A stretch of DNA of 64,000 nucleotides from Pseudoxanthomonas spadix. GTDB lineage: Bacteria > Pseudomonadota > Gammaproteobacteria > Xanthomonadales > Xanthomonadaceae. Below the pieces are notes generated by a model. The model was not told the DNA's origin. It did not search any database and worked only from the letters and a program-made list of their open reading frames with translations. Below, one piece after another: positions 52,768 through 61,957 of this stretch. How positions within the stretch are numbered: position 1 is the stretch's first letter; every line of letters starts with the position of its first letter. Both the position numbers and the translations under genes were made by a program. The stretch spans positions 434,001 to 498,000 of the forward strand of contig NZ_RDQN01000002.1 in the NCBI RefSeq assembly GCF_003703395.1. The letters are read 5' to 3'.

Positions 52768-55655
52768 TGGCCTGGTTGCTGCCATGGTCAAGCAAGTTCG
52801 ACGCGTCACCTGTTGCCGCCGCGGATACGACTGATGATGCCTGGGCACGGCACGTAACGGCGTTGGCGGCACAGGGTGTCGCCGAGCCGGGCAGCGCGCT
52901 CGGCCGGACCCGGCGCAGGCCGGCCACCCAGGCCGACCACGATGCACTCTACGACGTCGCGCCGTCGTTCGCGGACTTGCTGCCCTGGGTCGAGTACCTG
53001 CCCGGTAGCAAGTGCATGCTGCTTGAAGATGGCCTGTCGGTGGCGGCCTTCTTCGAGCTGACGGCAGTCGGCACCGAGGGCCGCGAGATGGCCTGGCTAT
53101 GGCAGGCGCGCGACGCGCTTGAGAACGCCCTGCAGGACTCCTTCGACGAGTTTGACGACAACCCCTGGGTGGTGCAGCTCTATGCCCAGGACGAGGCCGA
53201 CTGGGACAACTATCTGCGCTCCCTGGGGAACTATCTGCAGCCGCGTGCGCAGGGCAGCGCGTTCAGCGACTTCTACCTGCGCTTCTTTGCCCACCACCTG
53301 CGGGCCATCGCCAAGCCGGGTGGCCTGTTCGAGGACACCACGGTGACGCGCCTGCCGTGGCGCGGCCAGGTCCGGCGCGTGCGCATGGTGGTCTACCGCC
53401 GCACGCCCACGGCCGCGGCCACGCGGCGCGGTCAGTCGCCCGAGCAGGCGCTGACCACGATCTGCGACCGCCTCGTCGGCGGGCTGGCCAATGCAGGCGT
53501 GAAAGCCCGCCGTCTTGGCGCGGCGGACATTCACGCCTGGCTGCTGCGCTGGTTCAACCCGAATCCGACCCTGCTCGGTGCCACTGCCGAAGATCGGGAG
53601 CGCTTCTACGCGCTGACCCGCTACCCGGAAGAGCGGGAGGAGGGTGAGATCGAACTCGCCAGCGGCACCGACTTCGCGCAGCGCCTGTTCTTCGGCCAGC
53701 CCCGTTCGGACGTGCCCAATGGTCTTTGGTTCTTCGACGGCATGCCGCATCGGGTGATCGTGATGGATCGCCTGCGCACGCCACCGGTGACGGGTCATCT
53801 GACGGGCGAGACGCGCAAGGGCGGCGATGCCATGAACGCACTCTTCGACCGGATGCCCGAGGACACGGTGATGTGCCTGACCGTGGTCGCCACGCCGCAG
53901 GACGTGCTGGAGGCGCACCTCAACCACCTCGCCAGGAAGGCCGTCGGCGAGACCCTGGCTTCGGAGCAGACTCGGCAGGACGTGCAACAGGCGCGCGGCC
54001 TGATCGGCAGCGCGCACAAGCTCTACCGCGGCGCGCTGGCGTTCTACCTGCGCGGCCGCGATCTGGCCCAGCTCGATGCGCGCAGCCTGCAGCTCATCAA
54101 CGTGATGCTCAACGCCGGCCTGCAACCGGTGCGCGAAGAGGACGAGGTGGCGCCGCTGAACAGCTATCTGCGTTGGCTGCCGTGCGTGTTCGATCCGGCG
54201 GCCGACAAGCGCCAGTGGTACACCCAGCTCATGTTCGCGCAACATGCGGCGAATCTGGCGCCGGTCTGGGGCCGCAGCCAGGGCACGGGGCATCCGGGCA
54301 TCACGTTCTTCAACCGCGGCGGCGGTCCGATCACCTTCGATCCATTGAACCGCCTGGACCGGCAGATGAACGCGCATCTATTCCTGTTCGGCCCCACCGG
54401 TTCGGGCAAGAGCGCAACGCTCAACAACATCCTGAATCAGGTGACGGCGATCTATCGGCCGCGCCTGTTCATCGTCGAGGCGGGCAACAGCTTCGGCCTG
54501 TTCGGCGACTTCGCGGCGCGGTTGGGCCTCAGCGTGCATCGGGTGAAGCTCGCGCCCGGCGCGGGTGTCAGTCTGGCTCCGTTCGCCGACGCCTGGCGCC
54601 TGGTCAATACGCCGAGCCAGGTACAGACGCTGGACGCCGATGCGCTCGACGAAGACCGGACCGATGCCGACATGGCCGTGGAAGGCGATGAGCAGCGCGA
54701 CGTGCTCGGCGAGCTGGAGATCACGGCGCGACTGATGATCACCGGCGGCGAGGACAAGGAAGAAGCGCGCATGACCCGCGCCGACCGCAGCCTGATCCGC
54801 CAGTGCATTCTCGATGCGGCACAGCACTGCGTAGCGGAGAAGCGCACGGTACTGACCCGCGATGTACGCGACGCGCTGCGAGCGCGCGCCCGCGACGCCA
54901 CGCTGCCGGAGATGCGGCGCGCACGGCTGCTGGAGATGGCCGACGCCATGGACATGTTCTGCCAGGGCGTGGACGGCGAGATGTTCGACCGGTTCGGCAC
55001 GCCGTGGCCCGAGGCGGACATCACCATCGTGGACCTGGCCACCTTCGCGCGCGAGGGCTACAACGCCCAACTCTCGATTGCCTACATCTCGCTCATCAAC
55101 ACGGTCAACAACATCGCCGAGCGCGACCAGTTCCTGGGCCGCCCGATCATCAACGTGACGGACGAAGGCCACATCATCACCAAGAACCCACTGCTCGCGC
55201 CCTACGTGGTCAAGATCACCAAGATGTGGCGCAAGCTCGGCGCCTGGTTCTGGCTCGCCACGCAGAACCTGGACGACCTGCCAAAAGCGGCCGAGCCCAT
55301 GCTCAACATGATCGAGTGGTGGATCTGCCTGTCGATGCCTCCCGACGAAGTCGAGAAGATCGCGCGCTTCCGGGAACTCAACGCGTCGCAGAAGGCGCTG
55401 ATGCTCTCGGCACGCAAGGAGACCGGAAAGTTCAGCGAGGGCGTCATCCTGTCCAAGTCGATGGAGGTGCTGTTCCGGGCCGTGCCGCCCAGCCTCTACC
55501 TGGCGATGGCGATGACCGAACCCGAGGAGAAGGCCGAACGCTTCCAGTTGATGCAGCAGCACGGCATCAGCGAGCTCGATGCCGCCTTGCGCGTGGCTGA
55601 GAAGATCGACCGTGCGCGGGGCATCGAACCTCTGGCGCTGGACACGTCGGCCTGA
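52767..55655 (+). CDS. traC: Conjugative transfer ATPase, TraC/VirB4 type (TIGR03744, PFL_4706)
   Basis: A 962-residue VirB4-family ATPase that powers pilus assembly and transfer. Walker A is FGPTGSGKSAT with Lys548, and Walker B is NVTDEGHI with Asp799/Glu800. An N-terminal CagE-like region spans about 1-430, and the RecA-like lobes follow. It is of normal length. An acidic insert with DEDRTDADMAVEGDEQ (about residues 628-645) precedes a helical insertion. It is co-transcribed with the preceding core genes. Confidence 0.93.
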   Translation: MAWLLPWSSKFDASPVAAADTTDDAWARHVTALAAQGVAEPGSALGRTRRRPATQADHDALYDVAPSFADLLPWVEYLPGSKCMLLEDGLSVAAFFELTAVGTEGREMAWLWQARDALENALQDSFDEFDDNPWVVQLYAQDEADWDNYLRSLGNYLQPRAQGSAFSDFYLRFFAHHLRAIAKPGGLFEDTTVTRLPWRGQVRRVRMVVYRRTPTAAATRRGQSPEQALTTICDRLVGGLANAGVKARRLGAADIHAWLLRWFNPNPTLLGATAEDRERFYALTRYPEEREEGEIELASGTDFAQRLFFGQPRSDVPNGLWFFDGMPHRVIVMDRLRTPPVTGHLTGETRKGGDAMNALFDRMPEDTVMCLTVVATPQDVLEAHLNHLARKAVGETLASEQTRQDVQQARGLIGSAHKLYRGALAFYLRGRDLAQLDARSLQLINVMLNAGLQPVREEDEVAPLNSYLRWLPCVFDPAADKRQWYTQLMFAQHAANLAPVWGRSQGTGHPGITFFNRGGGPITFDPLNRLDRQMNAHLFLFGPTGSGKSATLNNILNQVTAIYRPRLFIVEAGNSFGLFGDFAARLGLSVHRVKLAPGAGVSLAPFADAWRLVNTPSQVQTLDADALDEDRTDADMAVEGDEQRDVLGELEITARLMITGGEDKEEARMTRADRSLIRQCILDAAQHCVAEKRTVLTRDVRDALRARARDATLPEMRRARLLEMADAMDMFCQGVDGEMFDRFGTPWPEADITIVDLATFAREGYNAQLSIAYISLINTVNNIAERDQFLGRPIINVTDEGHIITKNPLLAPYVVKITKMWRKLGAWFWLATQNLDDLPKAAEPMLNMIEWWICLSMPPDEVEKIARFRELNASQKALMLSARKETGKFSEGVILSKSMEVLFRAVPPSLYLAMAMTEPEEKAERFQLMQQHGISELDAALRVAEKIDRARGIEPLALDTSA

Positions 55656-55668
55656 GGGGATCGACTCG

Positions 55669-56412
55669 ATGCGCATGCCTTCATTCGCCCGCCCTCAACC
55701 CTGGATCGGTCTGCTGATCGTGATGACGATTGCGGTGGCCTCGTGGATGCTGCTGCGCGTACCGCATCCGGCAACCGAGCCCGTATCCCTGGCCGTCGCC
55801 GGGTCCGAAGCATCGAAACCGGCCGGCCCGCCCTGGCTGCATGGCCGTGCCGATGCGCGCTTCACGGTGGTCGGGTACGCCGACCTGGAGTGTCCGTACT
55901 GCCGCGCCTACTTCCCTGTGCTCAAGCGTTGGATCGACGCCCATCCCGAGGTGAACTGGCAATGGCACCACCTGCCGCTGTCCATGCACGAGCCGGCCGC
56001 GACTGCCGAGGCACGCCTGGCCGAATGCGCGGGCGAGACGGGCGGACATGCCTCGTTCTGGCAGGCGGTGGCATGGCTCTACGCGCACACTCGTGGCGAC
56101 GGCCAGGGCCTGCCGGAGGGCCTGCGCTATCCCGACCTCACGCCTGCCGTGCAGGATTGTCTCGACAGCGATCGCCCCGACGCCATCATCCGTTCCCACG
56201 CGGCGGAAGCGGCACAGCAGGGCATCGCGGCAACGCCGACGCTGCAACTGCGCGACCACCAGTCCGGCAAGACCCTGCTGCTGCACGGTCCCGTCGAAGG
56301 CGATGCCTTGCTGTCGGCCATCGACCTGCTCGCCGCCGGCAGCACGACCGCAGCCGAACCCGCACATTCCCCAGACATGCCCGCCGGCGTCGCCGGTGAC
56401 ATGCCCAGGTAG
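55669..56412 (+). CDS. DsbA/Thioredoxin_4-type periplasmic protein of the transfer cluster
   Basis: A 247-residue membrane-anchored thiol-disulfide protein. The N-terminal helix is WIGLLIVMTIAVASWMLL. The thioredoxin-like domain has CPYC (Cys75-Cys78 in LECPYCRAYF) and a cis-Pro region ATPTLQL, as in DsbA-like and DsbG-like proteins. It probably folds disulfide-bearing transfer proteins such as the TraU-like one. The last residues (SPDMPAGVAGDMPR) and the stop lie inside structured repeat copy C, so the natural end may have been replaced by the repeat. Confidence 0.8.
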   Translation: MRMPSFARPQPWIGLLIVMTIAVASWMLLRVPHPATEPVSLAVAGSEASKPAGPPWLHGRADARFTVVGYADLECPYCRAYFPVLKRWIDAHPEVNWQWHHLPLSMHEPAATAEARLAECAGETGGHASFWQAVAWLYAHTRGDGQGLPEGLRYPDLTPAVQDCLDSDRPDAIIRSHAAEAAQQGIAATPTLQLRDHQSGKTLLLHGPVEGDALLSAIDLLAAGSTTAAEPAHSPDMPAGVAGDMPR

Positions 56413-56494
56413 CCATCGATCTTCAAGGCTGCGGCGCGGCTCGTCCGCGTTGATCGAAACCCGTTCGCATCGCATCCCTTGACGCGAACAGCCA
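56376..56494 (+). repeat. Structured intergenic repeat, copy C
   Basis: Third copy of the element, between the DsbA-like gene and radC. The stems are GCCGGC/GCCGGT (changed as a pair relative to GCTGAC/GTCAGC in copies A and B), GTAGCC/GGCTGC, and CGCGG/CCGCG. It shares CATGCCCAGG, GATCTTCAAGGCTGCG and GCGAACAGCCA with copy B. Its first 37 bases are read as the C-terminus of the preceding gene. Confidence 0.65.
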
Positions 56495-56519
56495 CTGCAT
56501 CCGCGGTGGTGGATGCCCG

Positions 56520-56607
56520 CTCGTCACCTGTTCCATCCCCATCGTCCCCAGGAGGGTTTGTCCTCCAGGGGCAGGCGCCCTCCGATCTCATCCATTGGAG
56601 GTTCGTC
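56520..56607 (+). promoter_or_regulatory. radC leader with paired G/C-rich stems
   Basis: CATCCCCATCGTCCCCAGG, then AGGGTTTGTCCTCCAGGGGC and a C-rich arm GCGCCCTCC, then GGAGG before the ATG. The GGAG/CTCC and CCCC/GGGG arms can form alternative stems that include sequences near the ribosome site. Together with repeat C this is a long structured leader, in keeping with the published radC candidate RNA motif. Confidence 0.5.
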
Positions 56608-57102
56608 ATGTCTGTCGTCATCGCCGACTCCCACCCGGAGGCGCTCACCCTGATCGCCGCCCAGCACGAAGACTGGATCATCCGGCAGGCCATCACTCTG
56701 CTGGAGAACCGCGTGTTCAAGACCGGTCCAGCGCTGGGCAGTCCCGCCGCCGTGCGCGACTACCTGCGCCTGAAACTGGTCGCGGAGCCGAACGAAATCT
56801 TCGCCGTCGTGTTTCTCGACAGCCAGCACCAGGTGCTCGCCTTTGAGCCGCTGTTCAAGGGCACGGTCGACCAGACTTCGGTGTATCCGAGGGTGGTGGT
56901 CCAGCGTGCGCTGGCGCTCAACGCTTCGGCGCTGATCCTGGCGCATCAGCACCCCTCGGGGAACACCGAGCCCTCGGCCGCTGATCGTGCGATCACCGAG
57001 CGGCTGAAGAGCGCCCTGGCCACCGTCGATGTCCGGGTACTGGATCACTTCATCGTCGGCAAGGGCAGCCCGTACTCGTTCGCCGAAGCCGGCTTGCTGT
57101 AG
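56608..57102 (+). CDS. radC: RadC-family JAB/MPN domain protein
   Basis: A 164-residue RadC-like protein (DUF2466). The JAMM metal site is complete: Glu80 (AFEPLFKG), His113 and His115 in AHQHPSGN, and Asp126 (SAADRA). The helix-hairpin-helix part of chromosomal RadC is missing, as in most ICE and plasmid copies. The role is unknown; despite its name it is not needed for repair in tested bacteria. The start has GGAGG at a good distance. A long structured leader precedes it and a terminator follows, so it forms its own unit inside the transfer cluster. Confidence 0.9.
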   Translation: MSVVIADSHPEALTLIAAQHEDWIIRQAITLLENRVFKTGPALGSPAAVRDYLRLKLVAEPNEIFAVVFLDSQHQVLAFEPLFKGTVDQTSVYPRVVVQRALALNASALILAHQHPSGNTEPSAADRAITERLKSALATVDVRVLDHFIVGKGSPYSFAEAGLL

Positions 57103-57120
57103 CGCACTCAATTCATCACC

Positions 57121-57150
57121 ACGGGAGCCCTTGGCTCCCGTTCCTTTTTC
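57121..57150 (+). terminator. Rho-independent terminator of radC
   Basis: ACGGGAGCC-CTT-GGCTCCCGT, a perfect 9-bp stem, followed by TCCTTTTTC. It is 18 bases after the radC stop and is the clearest terminator in the window. Confidence 0.85.
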
Positions 57151-57255
57151 ACCGATCCGCAGGAAATCGGGACTGACTGGTTTCGGTTTCTTTGTCGTTT
57201 CCTGATCTGCGTTGCACTCGACTACGAGCTTGCATCGACTCTGCGGAGGCGCGAC

Positions 57256-57705
57256 ATGCCGGCTCATTCCCTCGACCTTCCTGCTGCCTCGCGGCACTTC
57301 CTGACTGCCAGGCTGACCGCTGGGCTGTGCGCCGCACTGCTCGCTCCCATCGCGGCCGCCGCCGATGTGCTCGTGGTCACCGACGGCCATCATCCGGTGC
57401 AGGCTCCGGCCGGCGTGCGGGTCATCGAGCTGGACCAAGCCACGCGCATCGAGCTCGAACTCGCCGCGCACCTGCCGGCCGACCCGCAACAGGCCGCGGC
57501 CCTGGTGCGGCAGCGGTTGCATGACGGCGGCCAGGCCCTGCAGCGCCGCATCGGCCAGGCCTACCAAGGTGTCGCGGATGCTTGGGGGCTGGGCATCGCC
57601 AAGATTCCCGCCGTGGTGGTCGATCGAAGCTACGTGGTCTACGGCGAGCCCGACGTGCCCCGCGCCGTCGCGCGCATCGATGCCTACCGGAGCGCCCGGC
57701 CATGA
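57256..57705 (+). CDS. ICE protein TIGR03757 (PFL_4709, DUF1525)
   Basis: A 149-residue exported protein. The signal segment is LTAGLCAALLAPIAAAA. The mature core has VRVIELDQATRIELELAAHL and the C-terminal GIAKIPAVVVDRSYVVYGEP with DVPRAVARIDAYR, the family's thioredoxin-like pattern (TrbC/TraW-like). It opens a new operon 150 bases after radC and overlaps the TraU-like gene by ATGA. Confidence 0.87.
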   Translation: MPAHSLDLPAASRHFLTARLTAGLCAALLAPIAAAADVLVVTDGHHPVQAPAGVRVIELDQATRIELELAAHLPADPQQAAALVRQRLHDGGQALQRRIGQAYQGVADAWGLGIAKIPAVVVDRSYVVYGEPDVPRAVARIDAYRSARP

Positions 57706-58646
57706 GCCCCCTGCTGGCATCCCGGCGCCTGCGCGCCACCATCGCCTCGCTGCTGCTGGGCGCGGCCACGTCGACGTTCGCCCTGGACACCGCCACCATC
57801 GTCTCCTCGGCCCTGTCGCCCGACTGCCTCCAATACCGGGTGGTCGGAATCTGCTACTGGCTGTCCTGCACGCCCTTTGGCTGCTCGGTTCGCACCTCCG
57901 TCAAGGTGCGCCACTACGTCCCCGATGCGGTGGTATCGAGCTACTCGAACACTGGAGAAAACCCGTGGCAGGAAGTCAGGGCGATGAGCGTGCCCAACCA
58001 GACCGCCAAGGCTGGCGGTGACGGCACGACCAATCACGACAACGAGAACAACCTCGCCAAGTTCAAGAACGCCGATGTCATCGGCCATCCGGCCGGGAAG
58101 GTGTTCAGCAAGTTCGCCAGCGCCTCCGGCTACACCTGCGAGGGCGCCGGCACGGCCTTCATGCCGTATTTGCTGAGCACCCTCGACACGATCGCCTGGC
58201 GCTACAACATCCCGGAAGCGTTCTACCCCGAAGCACTCATCCCCGGCCGGCGCGAAATCGGTACGCGCACCGGCCTGAACCTCTGGGGCAACGTGTATCC
58301 CCGCGGTGGCTTCCTGCACCAGACCGACGACCACAAGAGCGGCGCCGTGGTCGCGCAGCGCGCGGGCGACATCGTGACGCGCCGCAACCAGATTCATGTG
58401 TACCAGCCGCTGCTGGCCAACGCCCGCGACGGCTACTGGCCAGCCGGCGCGCTGATGGAGACCGACGCCTCGACGGGCAAGTGGCAGGAGCTGACGCCCA
58501 CGCTCTCGAACAGTTGCGTGGTCTTCCCGCACAGCCGCACCCGCGTGCAGGCCCAGCAAGGCGACTACGCCTGGGTCTTGTGGCGACCGTACTCCTGCTG
58601 CCAGCGCCGTGGCGAGGTCTTCCTCGGCAGCGTCGATTTCATGTGA
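57702..58646 (+). CDS. ICE protein TIGR03756 (PFL_4710), TraU-like
   Basis: A 314-residue periplasmic protein with a signal peptide (ASLLLGAATSTFA). The conserved block CYWLSCTPFGCSVRTSVKVR near residues 50-70 and several further cysteines (CEGAG, YSCCQRR) resemble F-plasmid TraU, which needs disulfide bonds. The nearby DsbA-like and CAPC proteins may serve it. The start overlaps the TIGR03757 stop. Confidence 0.88.
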   Translation: MSPLLASRRLRATIASLLLGAATSTFALDTATIVSSALSPDCLQYRVVGICYWLSCTPFGCSVRTSVKVRHYVPDAVVSSYSNTGENPWQEVRAMSVPNQTAKAGGDGTTNHDNENNLAKFKNADVIGHPAGKVFSKFASASGYTCEGAGTAFMPYLLSTLDTIAWRYNIPEAFYPEALIPGRREIGTRTGLNLWGNVYPRGGFLHQTDDHKSGAVVAQRAGDIVTRRNQIHVYQPLLANARDGYWPAGALMETDASTGKWQELTPTLSNSCVVFPHSRTRVQAQQGDYAWVLWRPYSCCQRRGEVFLGSVDFM

Positions 58647-58654
58647 GGAACCCG

Positions 58655-60061
58655 ATGAACGCCTCCCTCCCTGGCTTCCTGCGCCGCGCGAAGCCGCACC
58701 TGCGAGCCGCGCTGCTCGTGGTGGCCATCACGCTGGCCTTCGGCGTCGCCTGGGCGCAGACGCGCATCGACCCCAATGGCGTGAACGTCGGCGGCAGCGT
58801 GATCGGCGACGACGTGCTCTACAGCATCGGCGGCGGCCGGGCCGTGTCGATGGGCGGTGCCGGCAACATGCAGAGCATCGGCGTGGGGGTCGGCTGGAAC
58901 AGCAACCTGATCTGCGGCGACATGAGCATCACCACGACGCTGCAGAATCAGCTCAACGGCATCAGCAACGGCTTCCAGACGATCATGAGCAACGTGATCC
59001 AGAACGCCACCAGCGCCGTGGCCTCGCTCCCGGCGCTGATCATCCAGCGCGCCGATCCCGGGCTCTACAACCTGCTGACCAACGGCATCCTGCAGGCGCG
59101 CCTGGACTTCGACCGCTCGAAGATGACCTGCCGGGCCATCGCCAATCGGATGGCGGACATGGCCGGCGGCCAGGCCGGCTGGGACCAGCTCGCCGAGGGG
59201 ATGGCGCTGCGGGATGCGGTCAGCAGCACCGATGCCGTCTCCGCCATCGAGCAGGCCGAGTCCAACAAAGGGAACAACGGCGTGCCCTGGGTCGGCGGCG
59301 GCAATGCGGGTGGCTCTGGCCAGAGTTCGATCAAGGTGGTCGGCGACGTGACACGCGCGGGCTATAACCTGCTCAACGGGCGCAGCGTCACCGATACCTC
59401 ATCGATCGCTCGCAGCGCCTGCGGCAACCGCCTGACCTGCCAGACATGGTCGTCGCCTGGCGCGGCCGCGGCCTTTGCGAACCGCGTGCTGGGCGAACGC
59501 GAGCAACGCACCTGCGAGAACTGCACGAAAACCCAGACCACGCCCGGCGTCGGGCTCACGCCAGTGATCCAGGAAGAGTACGAGACCAAGCTGCAGGTGC
59601 TGCAGGAGCTGGTGACGGGCACCCGGTCGACGACGCCGACCAATCTCGACGCAGCCGGCAGCAACTCGCTGCCGATCACCCGCGGCGTGATCGAGGCCCT
59701 GCGTGACGAACCCGACCAGGACGTGCTCGGCAAGCGCCTGGCATCGGAGGCGGCGCTGTCCAGCGTGTTGGAGAAGGCTCTGCTGCTGCAACGTACGTTG
59801 CTGACCGGCAAGAAGGAGCCGAACGTCGCCGCCAACGAACTGGCCGTGCGGGCGGTCGACCAGGAGAACAGCGCGCTGGAGCAGGAGATCAACAACCTCA
59901 AGACCGAACTGGAGCTGCGCCGCACGCTGGCCGGAAACTCGGCGATGGCGATCATCCAGCGCCACAGCACCCGCGCGGCCGGTTCGCGCGGCGTCTTCGA
60001 GGGCGACACCACGCGCGACCGTCTGCGGGAAGTCCAGAAGCCGCGGAGCGGTACGCCATGA
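58655..60061 (+). CDS. ICE protein TIGR03755 (PFL_4711)
   Basis: A 468-residue exported protein. The signal is AALLVVAITLAFGVAWAQ. The mature start TRIDPNGVNVGGSVIGDD and the Gly/Ser-rich middle are typical of the family. A coiled-coil region is near the C-terminus (residues about 390-435, NSALEQEINNLKTELELRR). It has a TraH-like place beside the TraU-like and TraG-like genes, though homology to TraH is not shown here. ATG 58655 has GAGGA upstream. The stop overlaps the next start (ATGA). Confidence 0.87.
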   Translation: MNASLPGFLRRAKPHLRAALLVVAITLAFGVAWAQTRIDPNGVNVGGSVIGDDVLYSIGGGRAVSMGGAGNMQSIGVGVGWNSNLICGDMSITTTLQNQLNGISNGFQTIMSNVIQNATSAVASLPALIIQRADPGLYNLLTNGILQARLDFDRSKMTCRAIANRMADMAGGQAGWDQLAEGMALRDAVSSTDAVSAIEQAESNKGNNGVPWVGGGNAGGSGQSSIKVVGDVTRAGYNLLNGRSVTDTSSIARSACGNRLTCQTWSSPGAAAAFANRVLGEREQRTCENCTKTQTTPGVGLTPVIQEEYETKLQVLQELVTGTRSTTPTNLDAAGSNSLPITRGVIEALRDEPDQDVLGKRLASEAALSSVLEKALLLQRTLLTGKKEPNVAANELAVRAVDQENSALEQEINNLKTELELRRTLAGNSAMAIIQRHSTRAAGSRGVFEGDTTRDRLREVQKPRSGTP

Positions 60062-60411
60062 GCCGGCTGGCCTGGCTGCGGCTGCCATGGCTGTTCAACC
60101 GCCGCGTCGGCGTGGCGCTGCTGTGGATCTTGCTGGTGGTGGCCGCCGCGGCGGTAGTGAACATCGCGGGCATCCACGTGGTCGGCGGCGTCGAGGGCTG
60201 GCAGCACTGGCTGCAGGCGCACGCCGGCCACTTCCTCGTGTGGCGGCTGTGCCTCTACGGAGCGACGGCTTACGGCTGGTGGTGGATGCGTCGGCGCCTG
60301 TTGCGGCGGGAGCCGTCACGCGAGACGCATCAGCGCCTGCTGCGCACGGAGGTCGCGGCCGTGATTGCCGTGGTCGTGCTGGAAGCCAGCCAACTGTCGC
60401 GGCACGGCTGA
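60058..60411 (+). CDS. Small ICE inner-membrane protein
   Basis: A 117-residue protein with helices at about residues 18-42 (VALLWILLVVAAAAVVNIA), 60-78 and near the C-terminus (VAAVIAVVVLEAS). The function is unknown. It lies between TIGR03755 and TraG_N in related ICEs, and its start overlaps the TIGR03755 stop by four bases. It is probably part of the membrane platform. Confidence 0.75.
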   Translation: MSRLAWLRLPWLFNRRVGVALLWILLVVAAAAVVNIAGIHVVGGVEGWQHWLQAHAGHFLVWRLCLYGATAYGWWWMRRRLLRREPSRETHQRLLRTEVAAVIAVVVLEASQLSRHG

Positions 60412-60425
60412 GACCGGGGGCAGGC

Positions 60426-61946
60426 ATGACGCTCTACACCACGGACTACCTGGAGTATTACCTGACCCTGGTGGCTTGGGTCGTCAACAACGGCATCTGG
60501 AGCATCCTCGTGGCCAGCGGCGTGTTCGCGCTGCCGTTCGTGGCCATCGTGATCCAGGAATGGCTCAAGGCCCGCAGCGAAGGTGCGGACGAGGGCAACA
60601 AAGGCGTGCTTTCGTCGATGCGCATCGAGAACCGGGTGTGGGTGGCGATCGTGGTCATCATGTTCGCCGGCATCCCGTTCATCCCGGTGGATCTCGCCAC
60701 GATCAAGTTCGACACCACACGCTCCGCGCAATGCCAGGTCAACGTCCCGCTGCCCAACGACACGGGCTGGGCCAACGCCTACACCATGCTCGACAACCAG
60801 AGCGCGCTGGTGCCGGTGTGGTGGTTCTTCATGCATGCCATCTCGAAGGCGGTCACTGGCGCCGCGGCGGCGGCGATTCCCTGCGGCACGGACCTACGTC
60901 AGATGCGCATGGATGTGGATGCCACGCGCATCGACGATCCGGTGCTGGCACAGGAGGTCGCCGATTTCACGCACGACTGCTATGGGCCGTCGCGTGCCAA
61001 GCTGTTCATGAACCGGCCGACGCTCTCCGACGAGCAGATGAACGACGTCACCTGGATCGGGTCGAGTTACTTCCTCGATACGCCCGGCTTCTATGACACC
61101 TACCACTCCCGCACGCCGCGCGCGGCTTGGCCCTACGACGCAACCCGCGATGCCGGACTGGCACAGGTGGACAGTGGCGGCGGCTATCCGTCCTGCCGAC
61201 AGTGGTGGGCCGATGGCGGCCAGGGACTGCGCAGCCGGCTGCTGGCACAGGTCGACCCGGACTTGCTGACCCGCATCGGGCACTGGGCGGGCTTCCTGTC
61301 GCAGAGCGAGGTCAATGACTCGGTGATCCGCGCCGTGATCTCGCCGCGACAGCAGAAGATGAACCAGGGCGCCGTCTACACCGACTACGGCGGGCAGATC
61401 GAGAAGACGCTGCCGAACATCGTCACGCGCGGCGCGGGCGACCTGGGGCTGACCGTCGGCTCGCTGGGCTTCTTTCCGGCGATGGACGTGGTGCGCCAGG
61501 CGCTGCCGATGGTGCTGTCACTGCTCAAGATGGCGCTGGTCATCTGCATCCCGCTGGTGCTGCTGATCGGCACCTACGACCTGAAGACGGTGGTGACGGT
61601 GAGCTGCGTCCAGTTCGCGCTGTTCTTCGTTGACTTCTGGTTCCAGCTCGCGCGCTGGATCGACAGCACGATCCTGGACGCGCTCTACGGCTGGGGGTTT
61701 GGCGCCGACAGGCCGCACACAAACTTCGATCCCCTGATCGGCCTGAACAACGCCTTCGGGGACATGCTGCTGAACTTCGTCATAGCGACAATGTTCCTCG
61801 TACTGCCGAGCTTGTGGGTTACCGCACTGGGCTGGGTAGGTGTTCGTGCTGGCGGCATGCTTCAAGGTTTGGCAAACGGGACCAGGGACGCGGGGCAAGC
61901 AGGTGGCAAGGGATCGAATTTAGTGATCAGCGCTGCCAAAAAGTAG
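60426..61946 (+). CDS. traG: TraG N-terminal domain protein (mating-pair formation)
   Basis: A 506-residue polytopic membrane protein of the TraG_N family. Helices lie near residues 12-40 (YLTLVAWVVNNGIWSILV), 70-90, 345-385 (MVLSLLKMALVICIPLVLLI) and 430-465. The periplasmic part has several cysteines (QCQVNV, PCGTDL, HDCYG, SCRQWW). Unlike F TraG it lacks the large C-terminal domain, which is usual for ICEs of this type. It is last in the second transfer block. Confidence 0.87.
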   Translation: MTLYTTDYLEYYLTLVAWVVNNGIWSILVASGVFALPFVAIVIQEWLKARSEGADEGNKGVLSSMRIENRVWVAIVVIMFAGIPFIPVDLATIKFDTTRSAQCQVNVPLPNDTGWANAYTMLDNQSALVPVWWFFMHAISKAVTGAAAAAIPCGTDLRQMRMDVDATRIDDPVLAQEVADFTHDCYGPSRAKLFMNRPTLSDEQMNDVTWIGSSYFLDTPGFYDTYHSRTPRAAWPYDATRDAGLAQVDSGGGYPSCRQWWADGGQGLRSRLLAQVDPDLLTRIGHWAGFLSQSEVNDSVIRAVISPRQQKMNQGAVYTDYGGQIEKTLPNIVTRGAGDLGLTVGSLGFFPAMDVVRQALPMVLSLLKMALVICIPLVLLIGTYDLKTVVTVSCVQFALFFVDFWFQLARWIDSTILDALYGWGFGADRPHTNFDPLIGLNNAFGDMLLNFVIATMFLVLPSLWVTALGWVGVRAGGMLQGLANGTRDAGQAGGKGSNLVISAAKK

Positions 61947-61957
61947 CTTGCCGTACA

